Part shown: positions 48,602-64,000 of the stretch, in pieces
Layout: each line of letters begins with the position of its first letter
Numbering within the stretch: position 1 is the first letter of the stretch
DNA from: Paulownia fortunei
Taxonomy: Eukaryota > Streptophyta > Magnoliopsida > Lamiales > Paulowniaceae
Length of the DNA: 64,000 nucleotides
Direction of reading: 5' to 3'
Assembly (NCBI GenBank): GCA_019321725.1
Contig: CM033110.1
Coordinates: 23,181,210-23,245,209 of the forward strand
The notes under the pieces: generated by a model
Told to the model about the DNA's origin: nothing
The model's database searches: none
Seen by the model: the letters and a program-made list of their open reading frames with translations, nothing else
Program-made: the position numbers and the translations under genes

Positions 48602-50547
48602 GTTGGATATTTCTGTTTGTTATTGATGTTTTGGATGCTTGAAGCTGGTTCTTTTGGCGGCTTATTGGAATCTGATAGAAATAATCTTGGTGGTTGCTTG
48701 AACTTTTTTGTAGTTTTCTTTTTATCATTTATCACGTGTTGAACATGTAACCTTGGTGTCAGCGTCGACCCGCATTTTCTCCAATCAAGGCCCATCTCAT
48801 TTCTTCGTTAGCGTCTTAAAATTATTTGTGGTTTGGATTCAACAAAATAAGATCCAAACATCACGTGTATTTAGATTCAAAAAAATCAGATCCGACAAAC
48901 TTGTCTCCATTTCTAACGCACCATTTTTCCATAATCCCAAAATGAAATGGGTCCCGTAGCCCATTGTTTCAGCCAATATCCTGCTTCCTTTCTAACCCAC
49001 TAATTAATAGACTTTCCTAACTCTTGCACATCTAAGAGAGGATGGCAAGATTATCATAGTATAAAGAGGGATTCACGTGTGAAGAAGTGATACAATTAGG
49101 CACCTCTATTTTCACAAGTGCCTCAGTATGCAAGTCATATCCTAGAATATAATATGTTGTGTTTATATTATCTATGAGCTTCTTTAAAGTGTTTCCAAGA
49201 GTCAGTAAGCAAACTATAGAGAGAAATTAGAATAAGTGTATGAAAATGAATTAATATAGGATCCCCATATTTTTTAATCCAAACCACCTTGTAATCATTG
49301 GTTGAAGGATCCAGTCCAAACCCAAATACATTTACATAAGCGAAGAAGCTCAGTGGGAAATTCGGGCCGCTGGGAACGGCCTAAAGTCTCTTATAGCAGG
49401 ATTCCACAAAATCAGTCCTCCACCCTCAGCTCCTACATTTTTATCAAACTCAGAATATGGAATTTATCGGCCCAATTATGGAAACAATATGAGGAAACTG
49501 TAGATGGTTAAGGTCTTCCTGTCTTGAAAACGTCGTGTCCAAATACAAATTGAAAGAAATCAGGAATCGGGTTACGACAATCAATTTATGTAACATTGAA
49601 AGTACTACCAAAAATACCACTATTCCCATGCTGATCCATTTGGACAAATATAAGATTTTTATGAGACTATTACTAATTAACATATTTCCTTAATTCCTTC
49701 TTGAAGAATTTAATAAATTACTGTTTTGCTTCTGATAGAAGTAATAAATTAAGCAGTACATGCTACAAAAGATCAAAACTCAGGAATCTAATCATCAACT
49801 CCGTACTACTCAGCACTCCCATTTGAAGGACCATTGAAAAAAATAAATATTAGATTTTAGCATCATGGCATAGCATATTGCCTTAGTTATAAACCATAAC
49901 CTATAATATTCATTATTTATAACCATCTTTTTGTGTTCGATGCAGAAATTGAATACATATAGAGATGCATGTAACATAATACAATATATTTTTATTTTCA
50001 CACATTGATTTTATTAAATATTTAATAGTATATATTAATATTCTGATATAATATTTTTTATGATTATTACTAAAAAAATTGTCACTAGAAATGGATACAA
50101 AGTAATGCGATTTTTTGTAACACAAATTCAACTATGCTTGCAATGGGCCCCCAATATATATTTTGTTTTTGTAATACGGAAAATTTCTATTTCCCTATGT
50201 GCCTATTTTTTCTTAATTTATAAAAATGAATTACCTAAAGTCTATTTTGTTTTTAATTATTTTATTGACATCATTTTGTTTTCACGTAGTCGGGTGTATT
50301 GTGTGCGGCCATAACAAATTGTGATTGCTTAAAAAGAGAGAGACCGAATACATATTGAACAAGGGTTTAAAGCAAAAACCCCTTCGCCTTCAATCTTTCC
50401 TTTTGGCCACTCTTTTTCTTTCCCTCGACTAAGGCGGCGCTAAGCTCCGAATCACCGGAGCACCACCGTTCGTCGGAAATCACACTACCCAGCTGAGAGC
50501 CCTAGAACCTGCAGAATAGTTTCAGAAGTGAATTATTCAGTCAAAGA
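48602..50547. other. Spacer between VDAC and RCL1
   Basis: VDAC 3' UTR, then AT-rich non-coding DNA. The last 200 bases are the RCL1 promoter and 5' UTR, with an AAGGGTTT telo-box-like motif near 50363. No gene is supported. Confidence 0.6.
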
Positions 50548-52695
50548 ATGGGGAAATTTTCGTATATGAGGCTGAAAGGAAGCCAGAACATGAGGCTACG
50601 GCTCCTTCTGTCGACGCTATCCTCTACACCCATCCTCATTGAGGACATACGTGCGGACGCCACGTGGCCTGGCCTCCGCCCACACGAGGTGTCGTTCCTC
50701 CGCCTCCTGGAAAAAGTCTCCGATGACTGCGTTGTCGAAATCAACGAAACCGGTAAAGAGAAAAGCACATGCCTAATGCTTAGTTAAATTTATTTTAGAT
50801 ATTTTGTGGATGTTATTTTTTAGTTCTTAATTTGTGGGTCAGGCACAAAACTCAAGTACAAGCCGGGGATTGTGATGGGTGGGAGGCATTTAATTCATGA
50901 CTGCGGCACGAACCGGTCCATTGGTTATTTCTTGGAGCCAATGATTGTGTTAGGTTTGTTTGGGAAGAAGCCCCTGAGTATCAGGCTCAAAGGTATTTTC
51001 TTTTGTTGTCTATATATGTGTTCATTCGTAGCTGCGTGTAATTCTAGTTCTCATTGTTTTACTCTTCATTTTTGGATTCAAAATGATGAGAACTTGAGCT
51101 AATTGTTTAATTAGCGCTAATAAGTCAAAATATTGATTGGTTGTATCATTTTTTGGGCAGCAGACTCTGAAAATATAATTGTTGTATTTTAAATTTATGG
51201 GGTCTTATTTTATGGAGGATATGTACACTGAGTTGAAATTGGGTCCGTTAATTTTATTGATTGCTGTTTTACGAGGCATTACTTCTATGATCAGTACTAG
51301 TGCGCAAGAGTTCAGTGTTTTATGATTATGATACAGTTGCATTAATCTATATGCCTTGAGTTAGTGTTAGTTATAGTGATTGATGGATTAACCAAGGACA
51401 TAAATCATCAAGTCTCATAGTGTATCTGTTTTTCTGTTGATATGGTATTGGTGGTAAGACTAGAAGGGGGTGGAATGTCAAAATTGAAATTGGGAAGAAG
51501 CATCTTCAAATAAAAAGATTTGAATTTGATATGAAAATACAATTTGATATTACTTCTTTAAATCGGAATTGAACCATTCCAACCTGGGAAAAAATCAGTT
51601 CATTTGGTATCCATGCTCATTTTCTTGCAGATTTTTTCTTTTATTTTTTGACCCTTATCATTAAATAGAAATAAAAATCAGTGTGAATGCACTGCAATTA
51701 TCCGAACTAAACTCAGTTTGTTCAAAATCAGAAATTTTTATTAAATTCCACTGTTAAATGCAGGTGAATTTTACCTTTTCGCTAGATGCGATGAATAACT
51801 AGAGGAAAAATGATAACAAAAGTTGAAACGTGGATATCAAACTTGCTAAATTGCTCACCCTACAGTCTTTTACCATTGATGACAGCTAGTTGGTGCCTTT
51901 CTGCAATTACACTTTCTTCTATATACATTAACAATTTTGTCGTCGAATAGCGGTGGTTGATTGCATAAGGACTGGGGGTCTGTTGCTGCGAAAAAGTAAT
52001 CTACAGTTATGTTTATGAGGCTTGATCTAATTATTCCATGATAAGATAATAGCTTTTCTAACCAGTTGGATGGGATTTAAATGTTTAAACAGTAAAAATG
52101 GAAACATGTTGAGGATTTGATGTTCATGCAGGTCTCAAACATCTTGTACAATGCTGGAACATTTGAACTTTGCATGTCTAATTTATGCGTTTTTGTCCCC
52201 CTTGAAGGTTTCAGTTAAGACTTTTAATAACCTATACTGGAGTGAAGACCAATATTTGCAAAGTGAAAAACTGATCGACTTGAGAAATTGGACTAGCTGA
52301 CGTAGTATAGTTTAATTTGGTTCAGTTCAATTTTAGTTTATCTTGGTTCTTTTATTTGCTTATAATTGGGGATGATGCTTTTGTCTCACCTGAGTTACTC
52401 TTATTTAATGAGCGTTTGATTTTCTTATTCTATTTGAGTGACTCCTAATTAAGGACTGCCTGCCCTCTTAGGTATTACAAATGATTCCAAGGACCCATCT
52501 GTTGATACGTTTCGATCTACTACCTTACCCATCTTGAAGCAGTTTGGAGTACCTTCAGAAGGACTGGACCTGAAAATTGAGAGCCGCGGTGTACCTCCTC
52601 TTGGTGGTGGAGAAGTTATTCTTTCAATCCCAATTGTCCAAGATAGTTTAAAAGTAAATTTGTCATGCTTTATTTTTATGGTTTTATCTCTCGTT

Positions 52696-52771
<76 letters not shown>

Positions 52772-53851
52772 ATGGAGAACAAATTGCCACTGTATCATAT
52801 CTTTTTATGTTGGACAGGCAATTACCTGGATTGATGAGGGCATGGTGAAGAGGATTAGAGGGTTCACCTTCTCAACTAGAGTGTCTGTTCAGTTTGAGAA
52901 TACCATGATACATGCGGCTCGTGGTATTTTTAATCGTCTGCTTCCAGATGTTCACATATTTACTGACCATAAAGCTGGACAGCAAGCTGGAAAGTATGCT
53001 TATACTCAATGTCACTCAAAATATAAATAAAGAGGATTCTGTTGAGCTACTTTACCACAATGCTAATCACAATTTGTCCTTTTTTGAATTTGGCTTCATT
53101 TGCAGGTCACCTGGTTATGGAATTTCACTTGTCGCCGAGACCACATCAGGTTGCTGCATCTCTGCTGATACGGCTGTTTCCTATGCTCGGGGGGAGGATG
53201 AGGGCGAACTTGAGGACGAGAAGAAAGAATTGAGCCCCCCAGACGATGTTGGTGTAAAAATTGCATCAACCTTGCTGGGTGAGATTGAACAAGGGGGAGT
53301 GGTGGATTCAACTCATCAGGTTTGTGTTACAAGGCTTACCCTTTTCCCTTAATATCATTAAGTTTGATTGCTCTGATGCCTATTGGATTATTAATTTAAT
53401 ACGTTTGATAATTCGTGAGATATGATTTGGGTGTACCTTGTGCCCTGTACACCTTTTAGAGATACTGTGTGTGGAGGAATTTTTCATATTCTGGAGTTGT
53501 GAACATCCGTATTAATGAAATGATCTAATATGATAAGATTGCCTAACTCCAGATGATATTTGTAATATTGCATAGTCTCAAATGTTATCAAGATCCGTGC
53601 TTTGTGCAATTCTGTTATCATATTGTACATTTATTTTGCAGGGTTTATTGTTTCTTCTCTGCGCTTTGTGTCCTCAAGATGTTTCAAAGGTTCGTGTTGG
53701 GAAGCTCTCACCTTATGGAGTAGAAGTCCTTAGACACATTAGAGATTTTCTCGGTGTTAAGTTTGTCATAAAGCCAGATCCTTCAACAGAAACAGTCATT
53801 CTTAAATGTGTTGGATGTGGACTGAAGAATCTATCTAGGAAGATATCCTGA
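50548..53851 (+). CDS. RCL1: RNA 3'-terminal phosphate cyclase-like protein RCL1
   Basis: Nucleolar factor of the small-subunit processome that works with the GTPase BMS1 in early 18S rRNA cleavage. It descends from RNA 3'-phosphate cyclases but lacks that activity. Exons: 50548-50752, 50843-50992, 52472-52653, 52818-52993, 53106-53319, 53642-53851. They total 1137 nt, or 378 aa, typical for the family. Motifs seen: LRPHEVSFLRLLEKVSDD, PGIVMGGRHLIHDCGTNRSI, GVPPLGGGEVILSIPIV, SPGYGISLVAETTSG, and near the C-terminus VGKLSPYGVEVLRHIRDFLG. In that last motif the catalytic His expected in true cyclases is absent, as is normal for RCL1. Introns 2 (1.5 kb) and 3 (164 nt, largely a CT/CA microsatellite) are noteworthy. 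Confidence 0.96.
52699..52772. repeat. (CT)n(CA)n compound microsatellite in RCL1 intron 3
   Basis: About 24 CT units run directly into about 13 CA units. The whole tract lies inside a 164-nt intron (52654-52817) and makes up nearly half of it. Confidence 0.97.
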
Positions 53852-55800
53852 GAAATGACTGGTATGAGTTGGTGATATATTTCATGCCAAAAGAATAGAT
53901 TTATTTCTGAAGCAAAAGCATGCCAAAGGGCCTGTCATGCACCTCTTCCGCGCATCATCAGGAATGAATTAGAGATTCTCTAGCATCATATATTCAATGG
54001 CTCAAAATATTGATTTGTTTCTTCCAGTTACAACTCCAACTCTTATAACTCTTAAGATACATTCCTCTCAGATTTGTTGGTCTCTTTTACAAGTTCATTT
54101 CAAGAATCCCTGGTTTTGCTTGAAGAAAGCAAACAGAAGTAGCAGTCTAACATCGTGCTAATTGGAACCGACTTAGCTCAATTACTGAATGTTTGAATGC
54201 TGTTTTATGTTTTCTCTGCTTGCTTGCTTTCTTCATCGGCATCCGTGAAAGGTTACATTTTAACATAGGAGAACTGAACACATACTATAATAAGTCTTTC
54301 GCGGAGGACTATTGCATCTTGTCAAGTTTCAGTTTTTGTCTATTTGTGTAAATATTTATATATTTTATCTCGACTCAAAAAAAAAAATAAGAGTTATAAA
54401 TTAGGGATAAATTGAGTATTATTTTACTAACTAAAAGAAATGAATTATTCATCAGAAATATAAATAATTGTAAAATATTAATGCATAATTGTATTAAGTT
54501 AATTGATATTTTATGATTTAACAAATAATTTTGTTAATTTTTTCAGTTTAATTGAAGAGATATTAAACAATATGAAGATATTTTAAGATTTTCATGTGAT
54601 AGGTTAATCCAAAAGTTAAAACTTTATATTGTAGCAAGAGCTACGTAATTTTAGGACAGTAATATTTAGTTATCGTTATATCATTAATAATATAGAAATA
54701 AACCAATACAAAGTTAAAAAAAATAAATAGAAACTAGTCATTACCTTACAAATCATTAATAATTTATTTGATTTTATTGCTTCTTGAGTTTCGTAATAGT
54801 TTAATATATTAGTTTTCATCATCAGAGATTAAATTTCTTATTTATACCATTCCCAATATTTTTTGTATTGTTAACTCTTCAAATTATGAAATGCATGTCT
54901 ACAGTTTGATTGACGACGTTTCATACTATGAATTAATTAAAATTGATAAAATTGATTTGTGTTGAGTATTAGTTTAACTGCTGTGTTTTGGTGTGAAATT
55001 AATTATTTAACTCACTCAACTGATTTATATAACAAAAAAGTATCATCCTTGACTAGCAAGAAGAAAGAAAGAAAGAAAGAAAAGATGCTTTAGAAAAGGG
55101 ACTAAATTCTGGTATTGTTTTTTTAAGTGAGGTCAGGGTGAAAACTATTTAAAAGGGGCAAATTCGTCATTTAAAATTAGCAAGAATTCTGTTTTATTCA
55201 CATTATTCTTATTTACGAAAATAAAAAAGAAAATAAAATACCATTATAAGAATGCTGAGTGCTGATATAAACACTTAAACTAAACAAAAAAGAAAAAAAA
55301 AGAAATATCAAATGTTATTTGGTGTGATGATATTAATAAAGAAAAAAATTGATAATTAATTTAAAAAAACCATTAGGTTGTTAATTCTTTTTTATTTTAA
55401 CAATGAATTGTTAAAAAATCCATGAAAGTGGAGTTGTCCATATTCAATTGAAAATTAGTCCCCCAATTTAAGTACAACTTATCATTGGTGCTCTAACATG
55501 ATATACAGACATAAATATGGTGAAACGAATACGACATAATAAGAACATAACGATATGACAATTAAAATTTTAGGATACATATCGAACATGATAATAAAAT
55601 ATAAATATTCTATATTTATAAAGGTTTACAAAAGTATAAGTACTAGTACAATAAAAGAGATTTCAAATTGATTGTAGTATTGGGCATCAGTTCACCTGAT
55701 TTGTAAAGTATGATATCATGGAAAAAAAAGATAAAAAGAGTATAATCTTAAAAATAAAAAGATTAGAAAAAAGAGAGAAAGTGAATTTTAGATAAAGTAA

Positions 55801-55829
55801 TATTATTATTATTATTATTATTATTATTG
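55801..55829. repeat. (ATT)n microsatellite
   Basis: About nine to ten ATT units. Confidence 0.95.
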
Positions 55830-56017
55830 AAATATTTTGATTTTTTTGATAAATTTTTACAATTAAATATGAAAAAAAAAGCCATTCAAACATACTACCA
55901 ACCATCGTTGGTGTTGAAATTTTTTCTTTTTTGTTTGATCTTAGAAGTAATACTAATATTGTATTCGATATGTTTTGACTCTAAATAAAATAATTTTTTA
56001 AAATATTTATAGGTTAT

Positions 56018-56397
56018 TGAAGTTTTTAATAAAATATTATAATTTAATTAAATAATTATTAAAATATTATAGAATAATTGAGGTTTAGATTTTAATGACA
56101 AATCATTAATAATTTAATATTTTTTATTTTAATTTTTTTATTTTTCATCTGAAATCATTTGACGGCATTACCAAGAGATAAAGGGTTAAACACTTTAGCA
56201 AATTTGGAATTGAAATAACACTTTCTCCGAAATAACGCTTTGACTTTATGTTAAGTAATATTTTGATCACATCATCAAATAATTCCAAATAAAAATAAAA
56301 AATATTAAATATTTAATGTTATAAAAATTTAAATCTCAATTATTTTATAATATTTTAAAAATTATTTAATTAAATTATAATATTTTACTAAAATACT
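56018..56397. mobile_element. MITE-like inverted-repeat element
   Basis: Left arm at about 56018-56155 and right arm at about 56270-56397 are reverse complements over some 130 bases with scattered mismatches. The left arm begins AATAAAATATTATAATTTAA, and its complement is at 56355-56390. A spacer of about 115 bases is less AT-rich. It has no coding capacity. The length, long arms and AT bias fit a MITE or foldback element; the family and target duplication were not determined. Confidence 0.6.
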
Positions 56398-57146
56398 CCC
56401 CCAAAAACAACGAAAGCATAAAAAGAAACCTCTCGTCTCAACTTCTCTTTCCCTACTACATTCGCTTTATACAGGACTTACATCATAAATGCGACGCCGT
56501 TCCATCTGAACAGTCTGTTCTCGGTGAGTTCTTACCCGCCATTTTACCGGTCGACGCGCACCTCATGTTGACTACAAACGGCAAGCAGAAAACCTCTACT
56601 GCTATTATTTTTTGGCTAATTATAAGATTTTACTTATTTTTGTCATTTCAGAGTATTTTTAAAAATGTTTAGGTTGGAATTTAGGATTTTTGTAATTCTC
56701 TCTCGAAATGGTGTTTTTTCGAGCTTATTGGGTTTTTATTTTTTTATTTTCTTTTTCGTTTCCGAAATCGTTTTTAAAATAGAAAAATAATTTGATTTGG
56801 TTTTGAGTAAGCAGATTTAATTTAGGTGGGTTAAAAAGGCCATTTAATTTTGATGTGTGTATTTGCTCGTGCGCGTGATGCACTAGTAATGTTCTGAGTT
56901 ATATTGAAAAAAAATTCTATTTGTAATTTTCTATTTCAATTCCAGATCTGTATTAAGGGTTTTTGGGAAAAAAGGATTCCTGTTAATGGTGAGTGCTCGT
57001 ATGTCCTTTTTAGCTCCCTAGTGTTACTTTTACTTTGATACATAAGAAACAACTTTGTCCAGTGTTTTGTTTCCATACCTTCTATCATCCCAATAGAGCT
57101 TTTATCAGATTTTTAGTAAAACTGAACTCATAACAACTCGGGCGAT

Positions 57147-58292
57147 ATGGAAAGCCCCAACAATGGTGATTTGCCGGAAGACGTGATAGTGGAGATTTTA
57201 TTGAGGTTGCCTGTGAAGACCCTCTTGCAATTCAAGTGTGTTTGCAAGCACTGGTATGCACTCATCGGAAGCCCGAGTTTCGTAAACCAGCATTTTGGCC
57301 ACAAGAGCAATCAAGAACGCCTACTTATTCGGCATTACAGACCTGATGAGGAGCAATATGCATTCGCCTTGTATGTTGATGAATTATTTTATGGTTATGA
57401 AGAGACTGATCATCTACAGATGCCTGTTACAGTTGCAGCTCTTATGGGACCCTTGAATGGTGTATTCTGTGTGGTTAGTATTTCAGGACACATGGCTTTG
57501 TTGAACCCGGCCATGAGACAGTTTAAGCCACTCCCTTTGGTTCATCCGACTGTTCAACCTCATTTATCTTCCTATGACAATTTGCTCGGATTTGGATTGG
57601 ACCCGTTGAGTGGAGATCACAAGCTTGTCTCGATCCAGTACTTTTGGAATGAAGAAATGGATGTTCCACACTATCCTTCTCTTGTTTCTGTTTACAACTC
57701 TTGTAGTGATTCTTGGAGACATTTTGAGGATGTGGATTTGGTTAATTCAAGTCGTTGTGCATATAGGTCTCTGTGTAACACGTACTTGAATGGAGTTTAT
57801 TATTGGCTCACGGAGTTTAATGACACTGATGTTGCTATCCTTGCATTTGACATGAGCAGTGAGAAGTTTCAAGAAATTCAAGTGCCAGATTGTATTAAAT
57901 CTAAAGAAGGGGACCTTACTTTATATGGTGATTCGATAGCTTTGCTAACATGTGATTTAGATAAGATTGATAAATGCGTCGATGTATGGGTAATGGAGAA
58001 GGAAGGATGTTGGACTAAAAGTTCAACAGTTGGCCCTTTTCAAGACATCAGATGGCCACTTGGTTTCTGGAGGCACAATGAGCTCTTATTAGAAACAGGA
58101 ACTTCACTCTTGACTCTATATAATGTCGATACCAAGAAATTAAGGACTGTTGAAGTTCGAAGAAAAGAGAATGGGTTTTTCATATATTGGGTTTTTTCTT
58201 ATAAGGAGAGCCTTGTTTCAATAAAAGGAGAGGGGGACAAGTGCAAACTGTGGGATACTTCTTCTGATTTTGTTAAGGATTTCTTCAAATAA
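57147..58292 (+). CDS. F-box protein (F-box/kelch-associated, CPR30 type)
   Basis: Predicted SCF ubiquitin-ligase adaptor. A single 381-aa ORF without introns in the coding region. The F-box spans about residues 8-50 (LPEDVIVEILLRLPVKTLLQ, then FKCVCKHWYALIGSPSFVNQ). An F-box-associated region follows, with the usual motifs GFGLDPLSGDHKLVSIQY, NGVYYWL, ILAFDMSSEKFQEIQVP and DVWVMEKEG. This is the large plant F-box/FBA family that includes CPR30-like and At3g23880-like proteins. Orthology and target cannot be assigned by eye. It ends in DTSSDFVKDFFK. The leader probably contains introns, and a MITE-like hairpin lies about 750 bases upstream of the ATG. Confidence 0.9.
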   Translation: MESPNNGDLPEDVIVEILLRLPVKTLLQFKCVCKHWYALIGSPSFVNQHFGHKSNQERLLIRHYRPDEEQYAFALYVDELFYGYEETDHLQMPVTVAALMGPLNGVFCVVSISGHMALLNPAMRQFKPLPLVHPTVQPHLSSYDNLLGFGLDPLSGDHKLVSIQYFWNEEMDVPHYPSLVSVYNSCSDSWRHFEDVDLVNSSRCAYRSLCNTYLNGVYYWLTEFNDTDVAILAFDMSSEKFQEIQVPDCIKSKEGDLTLYGDSIALLTCDLDKIDKCVDVWVMEKEGCWTKSSTVGPFQDIRWPLGFWRHNELLLETGTSLLTLYNVDTKKLRTVEVRRKENGFFIYWVFSYKESLVSIKGEGDKCKLWDTSSDFVKDFFK

Positions 58293-60098
58293 TCATCAAG
58301 CAACAGGTAGAGTTGGTTTTTATGTATGAGTATGCATCTTATCTTCTAACTATTGTAGATTTGTAGAGAAACAAAAGTTGATAGGAACGTTTGTAAAAAG
58401 TATTCTTGAAATGAAAGATTCTAAAAAATTTGGACCAAAGTTTGTTTTTGTTTATTTGTAGTTCTGTTGTTAAACAGATCGAGCTGTGAAATTTCTAATC
58501 TGAACATTGTCTCTTTTTTGTTGTTTAATTGCTACCTGCTTTATGGATATAAACGCTTCTCGTTTGCAAATCTCCGATCCTTGAAGCATGTAATGGATTT
58601 TTTCCTTATTGATCGATAAATTTGAATGGTCATGGTCACTGTTGGCCGGTGAGCCACTCTTAAAATTGAAAAGTGATGGCACCTATGTCCTGTCTTGCTC
58701 CATGTCTATTTTTTTCTTGATAAAAAAGGAAAAAGAATGTCCAGTTTGTCCTAAACTTTCATACTCATTTGGCTGATGCTCTGTTCAATTTGTAGATCAC
58801 TTGGCTCGATTGCTTCAATATTATGGTCTTACGCAATTCTCCGTTGTATGCCCTGTGAACTTGTTTGTCAACTTTTCTATTTACTTTCTTTATCAAGACT
58901 GCTTTTTAAGTATGGCCATTTCATCTTTGGCAGTGGTTCAGTGGATGCTATCAGTACAATACATTGCCTGGATGCCAAAACTTTGGATGAAGATATTCAC
59001 AAGGCGCACCTGGGAGGAAATCTTGAAGGGACAAGAATTGAAATCTGCCATTTTTAAATGCAGCTGAATTTTGATATGATCTTAATAGAAGAAACTAAAT
59101 ATTGATATGTATTTGGATCCGGGAGTGTCAAGATCAACTTTGGATGTTTAAAGTGCAAATTAGATGGATGCGTATTTGGTATTCTAGTATCATTCATTAA
59201 TTAAGCCGTAAAATTTGTTCTTCCAAAAGAGAGAAAAAACTAAAAACAATTGGAAAACCTTGAGCAACTTCACGTCAAATGCATTAAAGTTATTCCTGAT
59301 GCTGGAAAGAAGTTGCCTAGTAAATTCCCTAAAATCACAACGCCAAAGATCGGTTTAAGCTACTTCCTAGTCACTCTCTGAGAAATCTTAATCCCACTTC
59401 CAGTCACACTTTTTCTTGTGCAAGTCCTTATTCATCTTTAATTTCCCCCGTCTAAGTTCCATTACTCATCAATTATCATCAAGAAGCTATAACCTGCCAC
59501 AGAAACGCTCACTACCAAATACAGTACAATTTAAGTTATATCTTCCCCAAAGAAAGGTCTAACTCAGTTGGCTGCTTTCTCTTGATGAGCCACAGCATTG
59601 GCACAATGGGGCAGGCGCACGTCCCCGGCCAGCCACCAGTCACGACTAATTACTAGCCCCTGAGCTTCTTGTTGTACTCGGATTTCACCTAGGCAGACTA
59701 CCTTTCCTGTGCAGCCTCCTCATGAGAAATCTCTGCTGAAAATCGCAATGTGCCTGTTGTAAACCCACTTGCATCCCTGCCGCTTTAAGGTCATTGCAGT
59801 TGGAGGCAGTGCATTTTATTTTCTACGTCTACACGAATCATGATGATGGTGAGAACTGCTGTGAGAAATTTGCTTTCTTTCGGGAGGAATGGGATGCCAT
59901 TCTTGAGAAAATCTAGTTCATTATCAAGCTATGTTGTTTAATGTAGTCGTGCACCACTAGATATGTTGTTTTTTTCTTCTTCAATAAAGTTTATCCTAAT
60001 AAGAGGAGGAAAACATTGAAGGAGACAAATATATATATATGATGATGAATATTGAGTCAGAATTTTGGGTTTTCAAAATTAAAAATGAAAAGTAACTG
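58293..60098. other. Spacer after F-box gene
   Basis: F-box 3' UTR and intergenic DNA. A TTGTAG acceptor-like site at 58795 is followed by open frames to 59060 that I do not recognise; it may be a spliced 3' UTR. The minus-strand segment 59740-59651 reads as a stop-riddled, coding-like fragment (see findings). TA repeats are present near 60030-60040. Confidence 0.5.
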
Positions 60099-60103
60099 AA
60101 AAA
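60099..60103 (-). terminator. Pol III terminator of tRNA-Ala
   Basis: A run of five T on the minus strand begins one base after the mature 3' end of the tRNA. Confidence 0.8.
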
Positions 60104-60104
60104 G

Positions 60105-60177
60105 TGGAGATGCGGGGTATCGATCCCCGTACCTCTCGCATGCTAAGCGAGCGCTCTACCATCTGAGCTACATCCCC
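60105..60177 (-). tRNA. tRNA-Ala (anticodon AGC)
   Basis: 73 nt without intron. The acceptor stem GGGGATG pairs with CATCTCC (one G-U), with discriminator base A. The D-arm has GCTC with loop AGATGGTA. The anticodon stem CTCGC/GCGAG encloses TTAGCAT, anticodon AGC. The T-arm is CGGGG-ATCGATA-CCCCG. The internal A box (TAGCTCAGATGG) is intact and the B box (GGATCGATACC) departs slightly from consensus. It lies antisense to and about 115 bases upstream of the NDUFAF7-like gene. Confidence 0.97.
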
Positions 60178-60291
60178 TTCGTGGCTGAATTGATTAATTC
60201 ATGAAATTAGAATTGTTTGTATGCGCGAACCACTCAAAAAATAACTCGGTACAAGAAGAAGCTGCTGCTGCTTCGCAAAGTTTGTAGAGAA

Positions 60292-64000
<3,709 letters not shown>

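Larger units (their letters stand above)
53852..57146. other. AT-rich spacer with hairpin element; F-box 5' leader
   Basis: RCL1 3' UTR, then long AT-rich DNA with GAAA repeats at 55060-55083, an ATT microsatellite at 55801-55829 and a large inverted-repeat element at about 56018-56397. From 56450 the texture changes to a promoter and leader: TTTATACA near 56466, a GTGAGT donor at 56522, an acceptor near 56945, a second GTGAGT donor near 56986 and an acceptor near 57115. This suggests the F-box gene has up to two 5'-UTR introns. Confidence 0.5.

Noticed and set aside
52534..53030. Ser-Leu and His-Thr repeat proteins read from the microsatellite
   Set aside because: The repeat lies in RCL1 intron 3 between clear GT and AG sites.

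Overview
This is a nuclear genomic window from a flowering plant, probably a eudicot. The genes are rich in GT-AG introns, lie in AT-rich spacers (microsatellites, MITE-like hairpins), and encode plant-specific families: a short PIN auxin carrier, WRINKLED-type double-AP2 factors, F-box proteins and a pectate lyase. I cannot name the species. Exon boundaries below were read by eye from the frame and splice sites. Wherever a full set of exons was found, the lengths sum to an intact reading frame.

Layout. 1-2224: AT-rich flank with one doubtful small spliced ORF. 2225-6654 (-): V-ATPase subunit d, 10 exons, 351 aa. 8149-12694 (+): F-box/WD40 protein, 8 exons, 499 aa. 13721-15736 (+): intronless type I membrane protein of the At3g28720/DUF7906 kind, 671 aa. 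17277-19102 and 21794-23595 (both -): tandem WRI3/WRI4-like AP2 genes with identical internal exon sizes, including a 9-nt micro-exon; the downstream copy has lost its C-terminal tail to a nonsense codon. 26199-31963 (+): SSRP1, the HMG-box subunit of FACT, 16 exons, 643 aa, with a TATA box and an E2F-type site upstream. 33484-35194 (-): pectate lyase, 4 exons, 448 aa. 39837-43081 (+): PIN8-like short auxin carrier, 6 exons, 359 aa. 45686-48601 (+): mitochondrial porin VDAC, 6 exons, 276 aa. 50548-53851 (+): RCL1, an 18S rRNA-processing factor, 6 exons, 378 aa. 57147-58292 (+): F-box protein with a one-exon CDS, 381 aa. 60105-60177 (-): tRNA-Ala(AGC). 60292 to beyond 64000 (+): mitochondrial NDUFAF7-type methyltransferase, cut by the window edge.

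These genes do not form one pathway. The notable organisation is microsynteny. V-ATPase d, the DUF7906 protein, SSRP1 and NDUFAF7 have Arabidopsis counterparts that I recall as near-consecutive loci (At3g28700-At3g28730). Pectate lyase, PIN8 and VDAC likewise match an adjacent trio (At5g15110, At5g15100, At5g15090). The window therefore appears to join two ancestral blocks, with AP2 and F-box genes interleaved.

I found no convincing undescribed system. The best leads are the truncated AP2 paralog, a tandem 3' splice site in PIN8 that would create an immediate stop, an in-frame alternative donor in NDUFAF7, a roughly 380-bp hairpin element just upstream of the F-box gene, a GC-richer possibly organelle-derived block inside PIN8 intron 1, and an unexplained short spliced ORF near the left end.
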